From RPQJ01 sp963707145 (lineage in GTDB: Bacteria; Pseudomonadota; Gammaproteobacteria; Steroidobacterales; Steroidobacteraceae): a DNA stretch of 64,000 nucleotides. The notes beneath the pieces were generated by a model. That model ran no database searches and was not told where the DNA came from. It saw only the letters and a program-made list of their open reading frames with translations. Numbering within the stretch: position 1 is the stretch's first letter; the number at the start of each line of letters is the position of its first letter. The position numbers were made by a program, and so were the translations under genes. Shown in pieces: positions 1 through 10,117 of the stretch. The stretch lies in assembly GCA_963707145.1 (NCBI GenBank), contig CAVPOQ010000008.1, positions 62,001 to 126,000 of the forward strand. The letters run 5' to 3'.

Positions 1-724
1 AGCCCCGCGCACGACATCGTCGTGCTGCGGATCGGCGTCGGCTTCAAGCGCCCGCCACCGGTGCCGCTCGGGACCAGCGCGGACCTCAAGGTGGGACAGA
101 AGGTGTTCGCCATCGGCAATCCGTTCGGCCTCGACTGGACGCTCACCACCGGCATCATCTCGGCGCTCGACCGCTCCCTCGCGAGCGACGTGGGTCCGAC
201 CATCGATCATCTCATCCAGACCGACGCCGCGATCAATCCGGGCAACTCGGGCGGGCCGCTGCTCGACTCCGCCGGGCGGCTGATCGGCATCAACACGGCC
301 ATCTTCAGCCCGTCGGGCGCCTCCGCCGGCATCGGCTTCGCGGTCCCGGTCGATACGGTCAACCGGATCGTGCCGCAGCTGATCCGCGACGGCCGCTACG
401 TCCGTCCGGCGCTCGGCATCGAGATCGACGAGGGAATCAACCGCCGCATCGTCGCGATGACCCGGACCGAGGGCGTGTTCGTGTTGCGAGTGGCGCCGGG
501 TTCCGCCGCCGAGCGTGCGGGGCTGCAGGCCGCGCGCGTCGACAGCGACGGTGGATTCGTGGCCGGCGACGTGATCACCGGCATCGAGGGTCGGGGCGTC
601 GCGAGTGTGGCCGAGCTGCTCGGCCGCCTCGACGACTTCAGTGTGGGCGATACGGTCAGGCCTCGAGGTCCGCCGTGCAGAACGGACGATCGAGTTGCCG
701 GTGACATTGCAGCCCGGCGCCTGA
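1..724 (+). CDS. HtrA/Deg-type serine protease with PDZ domain, 5' truncated, frameshifted near its end
   Basis: The gene enters from the left edge, so its start is missing. The visible part is the second half of a trypsin-like protease: the catalytic serine lies in NPGNSGGPLLDS, followed by GIGFAVPVDTVNRI, and a C-terminal PDZ domain (GVFVLRVAPGSAAERAGL, GDVITGIEG). Such proteases degrade damaged envelope proteins in the periplasm. In the first frame the PDZ domain loses its end after DDFSVGDTVR. One base later the expected end resumes (LEVRRAERTIELPVTLQPGA, stop at 722-724), so there is one extra base near 660. The catalytic His and Asp lie outside the window, so activity cannot be judged. 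The exact Deg subclass is not resolved. Confidence 0.85.
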
Positions 725-731
725 CGCCGGT

Positions 732-1340
732 TCAGCGCAGGCCGGCAGAGAGCTTGCTTTCGACCCGCTCCGGCAGGTTCTTCACCTTGAACGCGAAGAT
801 CACCTTCAGCACACCGATGATGACCGCCCACATCGCGATCGCGTAGATGATCGAGACGCTGCCGACCGCCGGGTTCATCACCACGAGGACGCCGAACAGG
901 ATCGACATTGCACCCATCACGTAGAGGATCCACTCTCGCGTCGTCGTCTGGCGCACCTTGTAGCCCAGCATCACGAGGAATACCCCGAGCACGATCGCCT
1001 CGAGTGCCACCAGGTAGATGAACGCCATCATGCTGACCGGCGGGTTGAGCAGCGCGTAACCGCCGACCAGCACGCCGAGGATTCCGATCAGCAGCATGAT
1101 CCACCAGCCGTCCTTCTGGCGGTGCTGGATGGAGCCGATCACGTTGGAGATGCCGTCGACCAGCAGGTACGCCGCGAAGAAGGTGGCGAGCACGAACAGC
1201 GCGATGCCCGGCTTCGCGAACGCGAGCACGCCGAAGCTCACCGAGGCGATGCCGCCGATCAGGAACACCCACCACGTGCGCTTGCAGAGCGTGCGTGCAT
1301 CCGCGCCGAAACCGGACAGAACTCCGCTGGAATTGGCCAT
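732..1340 (-). CDS. HdeD-family (DUF308) membrane protein
   Basis: A 202-residue protein with about six hydrophobic segments arranged as repeated pairs, for example WWVFLIGGIASVSFGVLAF and GWWIMLLIGILGVLVGGYAL. This is the DUF308 pattern seen in the acid-resistance membrane protein HdeD. Family members are inner-membrane proteins linked to acid or envelope stress, and their molecular activity is not settled. The gene converges on the protease at its left, with only a few bases between the stops, and is divergent from trmB. The ATG at 1340 gives a complete protein. Family assignment is firm; role is inferred. Confidence 0.85.
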   Translation of the reverse strand: MANSSGVLSGFGADARTLCKRTWWVFLIGGIASVSFGVLAFAKPGIALFVLATFFAAYLLVDGISNVIGSIQHRQKDGWWIMLLIGILGVLVGGYALLNPPVSMMAFIYLVALEAIVLGVFLVMLGYKVRQTTTREWILYVMGAMSILFGVLVVMNPAVGSVSIIYAIAMWAVIIGVLKVIFAFKVKNLPERVESKLSAGLR

Positions 1341-1423
1341 CAGTCGCTCCCCGGCGCCGTTGCGCGCCGTATCATGGTTACAGGCTGTCCCCTTGCCGCG
1401 ACTCTAGCCGTACCGCGATCCAG

Positions 1424-2143
1424 ATGCCAGACGACCCCGATCCCGCAGCAAGTGCCGTACCGGACGGCCGACCGCAGCGTGCCGTGCGGAGCTTCGTCAT
1501 GCGCGCGGGCCGCATGACAACGGCACAGGAGCGCGCCTGGCAGGAACTCTGGCCGCGCTACGGACTCGGGACCGGCGAGAGTCCGCTCGATTTCGTGGCC
1601 GTCTTCGGCCGCGACGCCCCGCGCACGCTCGAGATCGGCTTCGGCAACGGCGAGACGCTGGTCGCCCTCGCCGCAGCCCATCCCGACCGCGATCACCTCG
1701 GCATCGAGGTACACCGCCCGGGCGTCGGCCACCTGCTGCTGCGCGTGCGAGAGCTCGGCCTCGACAACCTGCGCATCGTCTGCCGCGACGCGATCGAGGT
1801 GCTGAAGGAGTGCATTCCAGAGGCGTCGCTCGACGAGTTGCTGCTGTACTTCCCGGACCCGTGGCCCAAGAAGCGCCACCACAAGCGGCGCATCGTGCAG
1901 CCGCAGTTCATGGCGCTGGCGGCCAGCCGGCTGCGGCCCGGGGGCGTGCTGCGCATGGCGACCGACTGGGAGCACTACGCCACACAGATGCTGGAGGTGG
2001 CGGGGGCGTGCGCGCTGCTCGAGAACGAGTCGGTGGATGGCGGCTACGTCGAGCGGCCGCAGAGCCGGCCCGTGACGCGCTTCGAGCAACGCGGCCAGCG
2101 CCTCGGCCACGGCGTGTGGGACCTCGCCTTCAGGCGGCGGTAG
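1424..2143 (+). CDS. trmB: tRNA (guanine-N7)-methyltransferase
   Basis: TrmB uses S-adenosylmethionine to make m7G46 in the variable loop of tRNAs. The 239-residue product has the Rossmann SAM motif LEIGFGNGE, the conserved HLGIEVHRPGVG, and the family hallmark YFPDPWPKKRHHKRR followed by FMALAASRLRPGG. The ATG at 1424 gives the usual family length with a short N-terminal extension; the frame is open upstream but codes for nothing family-like. The C-terminal TRFEQRGQRLGHGVWDLAF is the usual TKFE..G...GH..WD ending. It stands alone, divergent from the HdeD-like gene. Confidence 0.96.
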   Translation: MPDDPDPAASAVPDGRPQRAVRSFVMRAGRMTTAQERAWQELWPRYGLGTGESPLDFVAVFGRDAPRTLEIGFGNGETLVALAAAHPDRDHLGIEVHRPGVGHLLLRVRELGLDNLRIVCRDAIEVLKECIPEASLDELLLYFPDPWPKKRHHKRRIVQPQFMALAASRLRPGGVLRMATDWEHYATQMLEVAGACALLENESVDGGYVERPQSRPVTRFEQRGQRLGHGVWDLAFRRR

Positions 2144-2370
2144 CGTCGCGGATCCCGTCCATCATGCGCGCGCCGCGAGCGCGGCGAGCAGCACGCCTAG
2201 CAGGCGACGGCGGTTCGACCACCACCTGCAGGACCACGAAGAATTTGGCCAGTTCGCCGAACATCGGGCGTTCGGGGATTCCGCTACTTGAACTCGCGGA
2301 CCTGCAGGCATACAACTGGAGCCCAGGCACCCACAGGATCGCAGCGACGCCCCCCCCGAGGACGCAGGCC

Positions 2371-2727
2371 ATGGCAAACCCCGCAGCAGTGATCGGCGAG
2401 TGGTACCGGCGACCCGGAGGCGATTCGTTCGAGGTGGTCGCCATCGACCCCGACGACCGGACCATCGAGATCCAGTACTTCGACGGCACCATCGAGGAAA
2501 TCGAGCTCGACGACTGGTTCGAAGAGACCATCGAGTCCACCGAGCCGCCCGAGGACTGGACCGGCTCCGTCGACGTGGAACCCGAGGACACCGAGAACGA
2601 GTACGAAGCCGAGCCCGCCGGCCGGGAGTCGTGGGGCGATCCGCTGCAGTCGCTCGATCGCGGCGAAGTCGGCGGCTACTCGGAAGTGGAACTGTCGGAA
2701 CCGCAGGACGACACCGACCGCTATTGA
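2371..2727 (+). CDS. Small acidic DUF6763-like protein
   Basis: A 118-residue very acidic protein. The N-terminal half has the pattern VIGEWYRRPGGDSFEVVAID then TIEIQYFDGTIEEIELDDWF, which I associate with the DUF6763 family of small gammaproteobacterial proteins. The second half is a Glu/Asp-rich tail, probably disordered. No function is known. I chose the ATG at 2371 because the conserved part begins at once; the frame is open further upstream, but that stretch is arginine- and alanine-rich with no family character. It converges on the Rieske gene, the stops being one base apart. Confidence 0.7.
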   Translation: MANPAAVIGEWYRRPGGDSFEVVAIDPDDRTIEIQYFDGTIEEIELDDWFEETIESTEPPEDWTGSVDVEPEDTENEYEAEPAGRESWGDPLQSLDRGEVGGYSEVELSEPQDDTDRY

Positions 2728-2728
2728 A

Positions 2729-3196
2729 TCAGCGGCCGAGGTCCGCGGGCTCCTCGAGCGGCACGCCTTCCTCCAGCATCACGTAGCCGTGCGCCACGCG
2801 CAGCGGCAGCGCGCGCAGAGTCGCTCCAGCGCAGGGCCCGGACACGCACGCGCCGCTGTCGATGTCGAACAGCGCGCCGTGCATCACGCACAGGATCAGC
2901 GGCGCCTGCGGCGCGAGGAACTGATCGGGCTGCCAGTTGAGCGGGAAACCCGCGTGGGGGCAGTGATTGACGTAGGCGCGGACCACCTCGCCGCGCCGCA
3001 CCACGAAACCGCGCAGCGGCCAGTCGCCGCCGCCCATCGTGAAGCCCCTGGCGCCCGGATCGCCGAGCTCGTGCAGCGGGCAGATGACGCGCTCGAGGTC
3101 CAACTCAGCGGTCCGCGACCGCCGCCATTCGCAGGGTGACGGCGGCCTGCGTTCGATGCTCTGGTGGCCGCATGGGGACCCACTCGCATTTGACAA
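2729..3196 (-). CDS. Rieske [2Fe-2S] ferredoxin-like protein
   Basis: A small soluble Rieske protein. The two cluster-binding segments are visible as NHCPHAGFPLNW and CVMHGALFDIDSGACVSGPC, which supply the two Cys and two His ligands. Stand-alone proteins of this type pass electrons to oxygenases or act as small redox proteins. The start is uncertain. The first ATG (3196) adds a Pro/Arg-rich leader unlike the family. The conserved part begins near LERVICPLHELG, around 3108, where TTG is the nearest start. A lost base near 3115 would instead join it to an ATG-led MAAVAD leader. It has no obvious oxygenase partner beside it. Confidence 0.8.
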   Translation of the reverse strand: MSNASGSPCGHQSIERRPPSPCEWRRSRTAELDLERVICPLHELGDPGARGFTMGGGDWPLRGFVVRRGEVVRAYVNHCPHAGFPLNWQPDQFLAPQAPLILCVMHGALFDIDSGACVSGPCAGATLRALPLRVAHGYVMLEEGVPLEEPADLGR

Positions 3197-3251
3197 CGAT
3201 GCGAGCCGAGTCTTTCATTCGACCTCGCCCCTGTAAAGGTGGGAGCCGCGG

Positions 3252-5285
3252 ATGAGCGGAGCCTCGGATCCGGTCGGCACCCTCGAGGTTGCGCTCGCAC
3301 ACGCCGCGAAGCTGCTCGCCACCCGGCCGGCGCTCGCCGCCGAGCAGGCCACGGAGATCCTGCGGGCCGTGCCCGGCCAGCCGGGGGCCACGCTGATCCT
3401 CGGTAGCGCGCGCCGAGCGCTCGGCGATGCTGACGGCCGCGGTCGCGACTCATCGAACCGCTGACGCGCTCGCACCCACAGTGGGCGGCCGCGCACCACG
3501 AACTGTCGCTCGCGCTCGCGGCGGCCGGGACGCGGCGAGGACGCGGTGGCCGCGCTGCGCCGCGCGCTGCAGTTGCAGCCAGAACTCGCCGATGCGTGGC
3601 GTCGCCTCGGCGACCACCTGACTGCGATGGGCGACGCAGCGGGTGCCGATGCCGCCTACGCGAATCACGTCAGGGCTTCGACGCGCGACCCGCAATTGCT
3701 CGCTCCGGCAGCCGCGCTCTGCGAGGGCCGGATCGCCGTGGCCGAGGCCCTGCTGCGCGAGCACCTCAAGGGCCACCCCACCGACGTCGCCGCGATCCGC
3801 ATGTTCGCCGAGGTCGCCGCCCGGCTCGGCCGCCTTGCGGAGGCGGCGAATCTCCTCGAGCGCTGCCTGGAGCTTGCGCCCGGGTTCACGGCGGCCCGCC
3901 TCAACTACGCGATCGTGCTGCAGCGGCTGGGCCGGTCGGCCGACGCGCTGCGCGAGGCCGAGCTGCTGATCGCCGAGGACCCGCGCAACGTCGGCCTGCG
4001 CAGCCTGCAGGCCGCCGCCCTCGCGCGGCTGGGCGAGTACCAGCGCGCCATCGACCTGTACGAGGCAGTGCTCGAGGACTACCCACGACAGTCGAAGCTG
4101 TGGATGAGCTACGGCCACGCCGTGAAGACCACCGGCCAGCAGCCGCGCTGCATCGAGGCCTACCGTCGCAGCATCGAGCTCGAGCCCTCGCTCGGGGAGG
4201 CGTACTGGAGCCTGGCAAACCTGAAGACCTATCGCTTCGGCGACGACGAGGTCGCCTCGATGCGCCGGCAGCTGGCGCGCAGTGACCTCGCCGACGAGGA
4301 CCGGTGGCATTTCCACTTCGCGCTCGGCAAAGCACTCGAAGACGCCGGCGACTACGCGGACTCGTTCGAACACTACGCGGAGGGCAACCGGCTGCGGCGG
4401 ACCCGGCTCTCCTACGACGCGGACGAGACGACCTCGAACGTGCGCCGCTCGTGTGCGCTGTTCTCGCGCGAGTTCTTTGCCGAACGGGCCGGGTCCGGCA
4501 GCCCGGCCCGCGACCCGATCTTCGTCGTGGGCCTGCCGCGCGCGGGATCCACGCTGGTCGAGCAGATCCTCGCCAGCCATCCGCTGGTCGAGGGAACGAT
4601 GGAGCTGCCCGACCTGCTCGGCCTCGTCCGGGACCTCGGCGCACGGACGAAGCGGTCGGAGGCGTCCCGCTACCCGGAGATCCTCGCCGGACTCGGTGCG
4701 GACGAGCTGCGCGCGCTGGGCGAGCGCTACCTCGCCCAGACCCGCATCCAGCGCAAGACCGACGCCCCGTTCTTCATCGACAAGATGCCCAACAACTGGG
4801 CGCACGTGGGCCTGATCCACCTGATCCTGCCCAACGCGCGGATCATCGACGCCCGCCGTCACCCGCTGAGCTGCTGCTTCTCGGGCTTCAAGCAGCATTT
4901 CGCGCGCGGGCAGGGATTCACCTATTCGCTCGAGGAGATCGGCCGCTACTACCGCGACTACGTCCGCCTGCTGGCTCACTTCGACGAGGTGCTGCCCGGT
5001 CGCGTCCACCGGGTGATCTACGAGCGCATGGTCGAGGACACCGAGGCGGAGGTCCGCGGGCTGCTGGCGTACTGCGGCCTCGACTACGACGAACGCTGCC
5101 TGCGCTTCTATGAGAACGAGCGGGCGGTGCGCACGGCCAGCTCGGAGCAGGTGCGCTCGCCGATCTTCCGCGACGGCGTCGAGCGCTGGCGTCACTACGC
5201 GCCGTGGCTCGAGCCGCTCGAGCAGGCGCTCGGCCCCGTGCTCCAGACTTACCCAGAGGCACCCGCGTTCGGGGACGCGACCTGA
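3252..5285 (+). CDS. TPR-repeat sulfotransferase, three frameshifts near the N-terminus
   Basis: A protein of about 676 residues once three extra bases (near 3438, 3448 and 3531) are allowed for. The N-terminal half is tetratricopeptide repeats, such as QLQPELADAWRRLGDHLTAM and LAPGFTAARLNYAIVLQRLG. The C-terminal half is a sulfotransferase domain with the PAPS 5'-phosphate loop FVVGLPRAGSTLVEQILASH, followed by DKMPNNWAHVGLI and a 3'-phosphate region near DARRHPLSCCFSGFK. Such fusions transfer sulfate, or a related group, to peptides, lipids or glycans; the acceptor is unknown here. The ATG at 3252 is preceded by a purine-rich stretch. Clustered frame breaks in an otherwise intact protein suggest sequence error. 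Confidence 0.85.
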
Positions 5286-5359
5286 ACCGGGCCGCCGGGA
5301 TTTGTGTTTCCTTGCGGCGCGCAGCCAGAATACGACCACAAACTCAGGGGGGACTCCGC

Positions 5360-7771
5360 ATGATCGATCGCCCGATCCGGACGCTGCGGCACGCCGTGGC
5401 GCTGCAACTCCGCGGCCGCGTACTGGCCGGCATGCCGCTCGCGCCGCTGCTGCTGGCGGCCCCGGCGGCACTCGCGCAGCAGGAAGCGGCGCTCGAGGAA
5501 ATCGTCGTCACGGCGCAGAAGCGCACCGAGAACCTGCAGGACGTCCCGATCAGCATCCAGGCGCTCGGCACGGAGCGGCTCACCGAACTGCAGATCAATT
5601 CCTTCGAGGATTACGTGAGGTTTCTGCCGAGCGTCACCTTCACGACTGCGGGTCCCGGCTTCAGCCTGGCGTACTTCCGCGGCGTCGCGAGCGGCGAGAA
5701 CAACAACCACTCCGGCCCGGCGCCGAGCGTCGGCATGTACCTCGACGAGCAGCCGATCACCACGATCCAGGGCGCCCTCGACATCCACCTCTACGACATC
5801 GAGCGCGTCGAGTCGCTGGCCGGCCCGCAGGGAACGCTCTATGGCGCCAGTTCCCAGGCGGGCACGATCCGCATCATCACCAACAAGCCCGACCCGTCGG
5901 CATTCGACGCCGCCTACGCGCTCGACGTGAACTCGGTCACGCAGGGCGGCACCGGCTACCTCGCCGAGGGCTTCGTGAACCTGCCGCTGAACGACCGGGC
6001 GGCGATCCGCCTGGTCGGCTGGACCAACTACGACCCGGGCTACGTCGACAACGTCGCCTCCGAGCGCACGTTCCCCACCTCGGGCGGCTGCATCAGCAAC
6101 AGCAAGTCTCCCCCGGCCGGCTGCGAGTCGACGCCGGCACGCGCCGAGACGGACTACAACGACGTGGACACCTGGGGCGCGCGCGCCGCGCTGCGCGTCG
6201 ACCTCAACGACAACTGGACCGTCACGCCGCAGGTCATGGGCCAGCAGCAGGACTCCAACGGCAGTTTCTCCTACGACCCGGCGATCAATGAGCTGAAGAT
6301 CGCCCGCTGGTTCAAGGAGAAGACCGAGGACAACTGGGTACAGGCGGCGCTGACGGTCGAGGGCAAGATCGGCAACTTCGACCTCGTGTACTCGGGCGCC
6401 TACCTGGACCGCGACGTGAGCGTCGACTCCGACTACTCCGACTACAGCTACTTCTACGACGTGTGCTGCGGCTACGGCGCCTACTGGACAGACGACACCG
6501 GCGCCCCCCTCGCCGACCCGTCGCAGTTCATCCACGCCACGGACAAGTACACGCGCACGACCCAGGAACTGCGCATCGCCTCGCCGCGCGAGAACCGCTT
6601 CCGCGTCATCGGCGGCGTGTTCTACATGCAGGCCGAGCACAAGATCTTCCAGAACTACCAGATCAATGGGCTGGGCGGCTACGTCGACGACACCGGCGCG
6701 TATTCCCCGATATCGGTGACAGGCTGGCAGGACACGATCTGGCTCACCAACCAGGTCCGCAACGACGACGAGACGGCCGTCTTCGGCGAGATGTCGTTCG
6801 ACATCCTCGAGAACCTGACCGCCACGGCCGGCCTGCGCTGGTTCCAGACCGACAATTCGCTGCGCGGTTTCTTCGGCTTCAATGCGAACTACAGCAGCAA
6901 CTACGGCGAGGCGCTCTGTTTCTCGGACCGGCAGTTCAACGGGTCGCCGTGCACCAACCTCGACGACAGCGTGGACGAGTCCGACACGGTGCCGAAGTTC
7001 AACCTCACGTATCGCTTCGACGACAGTCGGCTGGTCTACGCGACCTACTCCGAGGGCTACCGTCCCGGCGGCATCAACCGCAACGGCACGGTCGACCCCT
7101 ACAAGGCCGACTACCTGACCAACTACGAGTTCGGCTGGAAGACCATGTGGGGCGGGAACCGCCTGCGCCTCAATGGCGCGATCTTCCGCGAGGAGTGGGA
7201 CGACATCCAGTACTCGTTCCTGCCGCCGGGCGGCGCAGGCCTGACCGTGATCCAGAACGCGGGCGCGGCGCGGGTCGACGGCATCGAGATGGACCTGAGC
7301 TGGGCAGCGACCGACTCGCTGGTCTTCACGGGCGGATTCTCGTGGCTCGACTCGCAGCTCACCAAGGACTACGTGCCGGACCCCGACGAGCCGCCGGCCG
7401 CGTTCAAGGGCGACAGCCTGCCAATCGCCCCGGACTTCAAAGGCAACCTCACCGGCCGCTACACGTTCCAGGTGGGCGAGTACGCGTCGTTCGCGCAGCT
7501 CGCCTACGTGTACAACGGCAGCAGCTGGTCGGACCTGCCGCGCGCGGAACGCGAGGCGTACGGCAAGCAGCCGGCCTGGTCGATCACGGACGTGTCGTTC
7601 GGCGCGGCGCGGGGCGACCTCTCGCTCACACTGTACGTGAGCAACCTGTTCAATGAGATCGGGCGGACCTGGACCTACTCGCAGTGCACGGTGGGGGTCT
7701 GCGGCGTGAACCCATACTACGTCCCGAACCAGCCGCGCACCATCGGGCTCAGGTTCAGCCAGGAGTTCTGA
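5360..7771 (+). CDS. TonB-dependent outer-membrane receptor
   Basis: An 803-residue receptor with a signal peptide ending in LLLAAPAALAQQ, a TonB-box-like EEIVVTAQKR just after it, a plug domain (YFRGVASGENN, YDIERVESLAGPQGTLYGA) and a long beta-barrel ending in RTIGLRFSQEF with a terminal Phe. Such receptors take up siderophores, vitamins or, in oligotrophic gammaproteobacteria, sugars and aromatic or lipid compounds, driven by TonB-ExbBD. The gene heads a same-strand run with an oxygenase, a GcvT-like protein and two flavoproteins, so its cargo is probably the substrate of that pathway. Start chosen at the ATG before the signal peptide, preceded by a G-rich site. Confidence 0.93.
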   Translation: MIDRPIRTLRHAVALQLRGRVLAGMPLAPLLLAAPAALAQQEAALEEIVVTAQKRTENLQDVPISIQALGTERLTELQINSFEDYVRFLPSVTFTTAGPGFSLAYFRGVASGENNNHSGPAPSVGMYLDEQPITTIQGALDIHLYDIERVESLAGPQGTLYGASSQAGTIRIITNKPDPSAFDAAYALDVNSVTQGGTGYLAEGFVNLPLNDRAAIRLVGWTNYDPGYVDNVASERTFPTSGGCISNSKSPPAGCESTPARAETDYNDVDTWGARAALRVDLNDNWTVTPQVMGQQQDSNGSFSYDPAINELKIARWFKEKTEDNWVQAALTVEGKIGNFDLVYSGAYLDRDVSVDSDYSDYSYFYDVCCGYGAYWTDDTGAPLADPSQFIHATDKYTRTTQELRIASPRENRFRVIGGVFYMQAEHKIFQNYQINGLGGYVDDTGAYSPISVTGWQDTIWLTNQVRNDDETAVFGEMSFDILENLTATAGLRWFQTDNSLRGFFGFNANYSSNYGEALCFSDRQFNGSPCTNLDDSVDESDTVPKFNLTYRFDDSRLVYATYSEGYRPGGINRNGTVDPYKADYLTNYEFGWKTMWGGNRLRLNGAIFREEWDDIQYSFLPPGGAGLTVIQNAGAARVDGIEMDLSWAATDSLVFTGGFSWLDSQLTKDYVPDPDEPPAAFKGDSLPIAPDFKGNLTGRYTFQVGEYASFAQLAYVYNGSSWSDLPRAEREAYGKQPAWSITDVSFGAARGDLSLTLYVSNLFNEIGRTWTYSQCTVGVCGVNPYYVPNQPRTIGLRFSQEF

Positions 7772-7787
7772 CGCGGGCGTCCAGGGC

Positions 7788-8906
7788 ATGACCGACACCC
7801 TCGCCGCAATCATCGACCAGTACCGCCCCGAGCTGCCGCTCGAGGAAGCGCGCACGATCCCGGCGTCGTGGTACGTCGACCCGCGGATCCTCGAACTGGA
7901 GCAGCGGACCACGTTCGCGGAAACGTGGCAGTACGCCTGCCGACTCGACCAGGTGCGCGAGCCCGGCGAATTCGTGACCTTCGAGCTCGCGGGCGAACCG
8001 ATCGTGGTCGTGCGCGGCAGCGACGGCGTGCTGCGCGGCTTCTTCAACGTCTGCCGCCACCACGCCGCGGCCGTGGTGACCGAGCCGGCGGGCTGCCTGA
8101 AGCGCCTGCGCTGTCCCTACCACGGCTGGACCTACTCGCTCGAAGGCGCGCTCAAGGCCGCGCCCGCCTTCGAGGGCGTGCAGAACTTCGATCCGGCAGA
8201 CAACGGCCTCGTGCCGGTCGCGACCACGGTCTGGGAGAACTGGGTGTTCGTGCGGCTCGCGGCCGATGGCCCGTCGCTCGAGGAGTCCCTGGGCGCGGAG
8301 GTCGTCTCGCAGGTGCGCGCCCTGAACCTCTCGGGCCTGCACTGGTTCGACCGCAAGCACTACGTGTTCGACTGCAACTGGAAGGTGTTCGTCGACAACT
8401 ACCTCGACGGCGGCTACCACGTGCCGTACCTGCACGAGGGCCTGGGCAGCGTGCTCGACTACCACAAGTACACGATCGAGAACGGCCGCCGCCACTGCCT
8501 GCAGTCGAGCCCGATGGTGTCGCGCGGCGCCGAGGCCGAGACCGGCGCGGTGCGCAAGGGCGAGCGCGCGCTGTACTACTGGTTCCACCCGAACTTCATG
8601 ATCAATTGGTACGAGGGCGTGATGGACACGAACCTCGTCTACCCGCTCGGCGTGGACCGGACCGAGGTGATCTTCGACTTCTGGTTCGCCGACGTGTCGG
8701 ACGCCGCGCGCGAGTTCAACCGCGCCTCGATCGACATCGCCAATCGCGTACAGGACGAGGACGAGGGCATCTGCCGCTCCGTGCAGCGCGGCCTGCGCTC
8801 GCGGGCCTACGGCACCGGTCGCCTCTCCGTGCGTCGCGAGGCGGGCGAGCAGCTGTTCCACCGGCTGCTGCACGCCGACCTCAAGGCTGGGACGCAGCGC
8901 GTCTGA
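7788..8906 (+). CDS. Rieske non-haem iron oxygenase, alpha subunit
   Basis: A 372-residue ring-hydroxylating-type oxygenase. The Rieske domain has NVCRHHAAAV and LRCPYHGWTYSLEG. The catalytic domain has the iron site around FVDNYLDGGYHVPYLHEGL, where the two His and the bridging Asp are present, with a distal Asp/Glu near the C-terminus (VQDEDEGICRSVQRGL). Relatives hydroxylate aromatics or demethylate N-methyl compounds such as glycine betaine (GbcA) and stachydrine. It lies 16 bases after the TonB receptor and 4 bases before the GcvT-like gene, so co-transcription is likely. No reductase is adjacent. Substrate is not deducible; demethylation fits the next gene. Confidence 0.92.
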   Translation: MTDTLAAIIDQYRPELPLEEARTIPASWYVDPRILELEQRTTFAETWQYACRLDQVREPGEFVTFELAGEPIVVVRGSDGVLRGFFNVCRHHAAAVVTEPAGCLKRLRCPYHGWTYSLEGALKAAPAFEGVQNFDPADNGLVPVATTVWENWVFVRLAADGPSLEESLGAEVVSQVRALNLSGLHWFDRKHYVFDCNWKVFVDNYLDGGYHVPYLHEGLGSVLDYHKYTIENGRRHCLQSSPMVSRGAEAETGAVRKGERALYYWFHPNFMINWYEGVMDTNLVYPLGVDRTEVIFDFWFADVSDAAREFNRASIDIANRVQDEDEGICRSVQRGLRSRAYGTGRLSVRREAGEQLFHRLLHADLKAGTQRV

Positions 8907-8910
8907 GCCG

Positions 8911-10117
8911 ATGGCCGATCTCTACCAGCTGAAGCGCACGCCGTTCCACGCGCGCACGTCCGAACTGTGCCTGCCGCAGAACTGGCGGCGCTGGGCCGGT
9001 CACATCGCGGTCGGCTCCTACGACCTCGGGCTGGAGCGCGAGTACTGGGCGATCCGCAACCACGCGGCGCTGATCGACGTCTCGCCGCTGATGAAGTACC
9101 TGATCGAGGGGCCGGACGCCGAGCGCCTCCTCGACCGCGTCACCCCGCGCAACATCGCCAAGCTCGCCGTCGGGCCAGGTCTACTACACCGGCTGGTGCG
9201 ACGAGGAAGGCAAGCTGCTCGACGACGGCACGGTGACGCGCCTCGGCGCGCAGAGCTTCCGCCTCACCTCGGCCGAGCCCTCGCTGCGCTGGCTGCACAT
9301 GAACGCGGTCGGCATGGATGTGACGATCACCGAGCGCACCGACCAGATGGCGGCACTGTCGCTGCAAGGGCCGAAGTCGCGCGCGGTGCTGAACCGCTGC
9401 TGCGAGACGCCGGTGGACGGCATCAAGTTTTTCCGCATGGCGCCGAACGTGCTGGCCGGCAAGGCCGTGACGGTCTCCCGCACCGGCTACACCGGTGATC
9501 TCGGCTACGAGATCTGGATGGATGCCGCGGACGCCCTGCCCGTCTGGGACGCGCTGCTCGAGGCCGGCGACGACTTCGGCACCATCCCCTGCGGCATCCT
9601 CGCGATGGACATGGCGCGCGTCGAGGCGGGGCTCTTCATGCTGGACGTGGACTACACCGCGGCGACGCACGCCTGGATCGCGGGCCAGAAATCCTCGCCC
9701 TACGAGATGGGCCTCGGCTGGACCGTCGCACTCGACAAGCCGGGCTACTTCGTCGGCCGCCGCGCGCTGGAGCGCGAGGCGCGCGACGGTTCGGCGTGGA
9801 AGATGGTGGGCCTCGAGGTCGACTGGGAGGGCCTCGAGCGGGTCTACGGCGCGGTCGGCCTGCCACCGCAGATCCCGGCCATGGCGGTGCGAGCCAGCTT
9901 GCCGGTGCGCAAGGACGGCCGGCAGGTGGGCTACGCCTCGACCAGCACCTGGTCGCCGGTGCTGAAGAAGTACATCGCGCTGGTGCACCTCGAGCGGCCG
10001 CACTACGAGCCCGGCACGCGGGTCGAGATCGAGATCACCGTCGAGCACCACCGCCGCTACGCGCCGGCCACCGTGGTCGCGCTGCCCTTCTATGACCCCG
10101 AGTGGAAGCGCAAGTGA
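8911..10117 (+). CDS. GcvT-like aminomethyltransferase / THF-dependent demethylase, one frameshift
   Basis: A 401-residue GcvT-fold protein once one extra C near 9175 is removed: AKLAVG then continues as QVYYTGWCDEEGKLLDDGTV. Conserved features are the ALSLQGPKSRAVL segment, SRTGYTGDLGYEIW and ILAMDMARVEAGL, the folate-binding core of the family. The family moves one-carbon groups to tetrahydrofolate: the glycine-cleavage T protein, DMSP demethylase DmdA, aryl O-demethylases LigM and DesA. There is no gcvH or gcvP nearby, so a catabolic demethylase is more likely than glycine cleavage. Its stop overlaps the GTG start of the next gene by four bases, indicating translational coupling. Confidence 0.85.

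Noticed and set aside
5249..8047. A 932-residue open frame on the minus strand across the TonB receptor and oxygenase
   Set aside because: It is antisense to two well-supported genes; its composition (Arg, Val, Ala, Glu, Asp rich) is the usual mirror of high-GC codons and it has no family motifs.
8911..10117. Glycine cleavage T protein (gcvT)
   Set aside because: No gcvH or gcvP is nearby and the operon partners are an oxygenase and flavoproteins; only the fold is shared.
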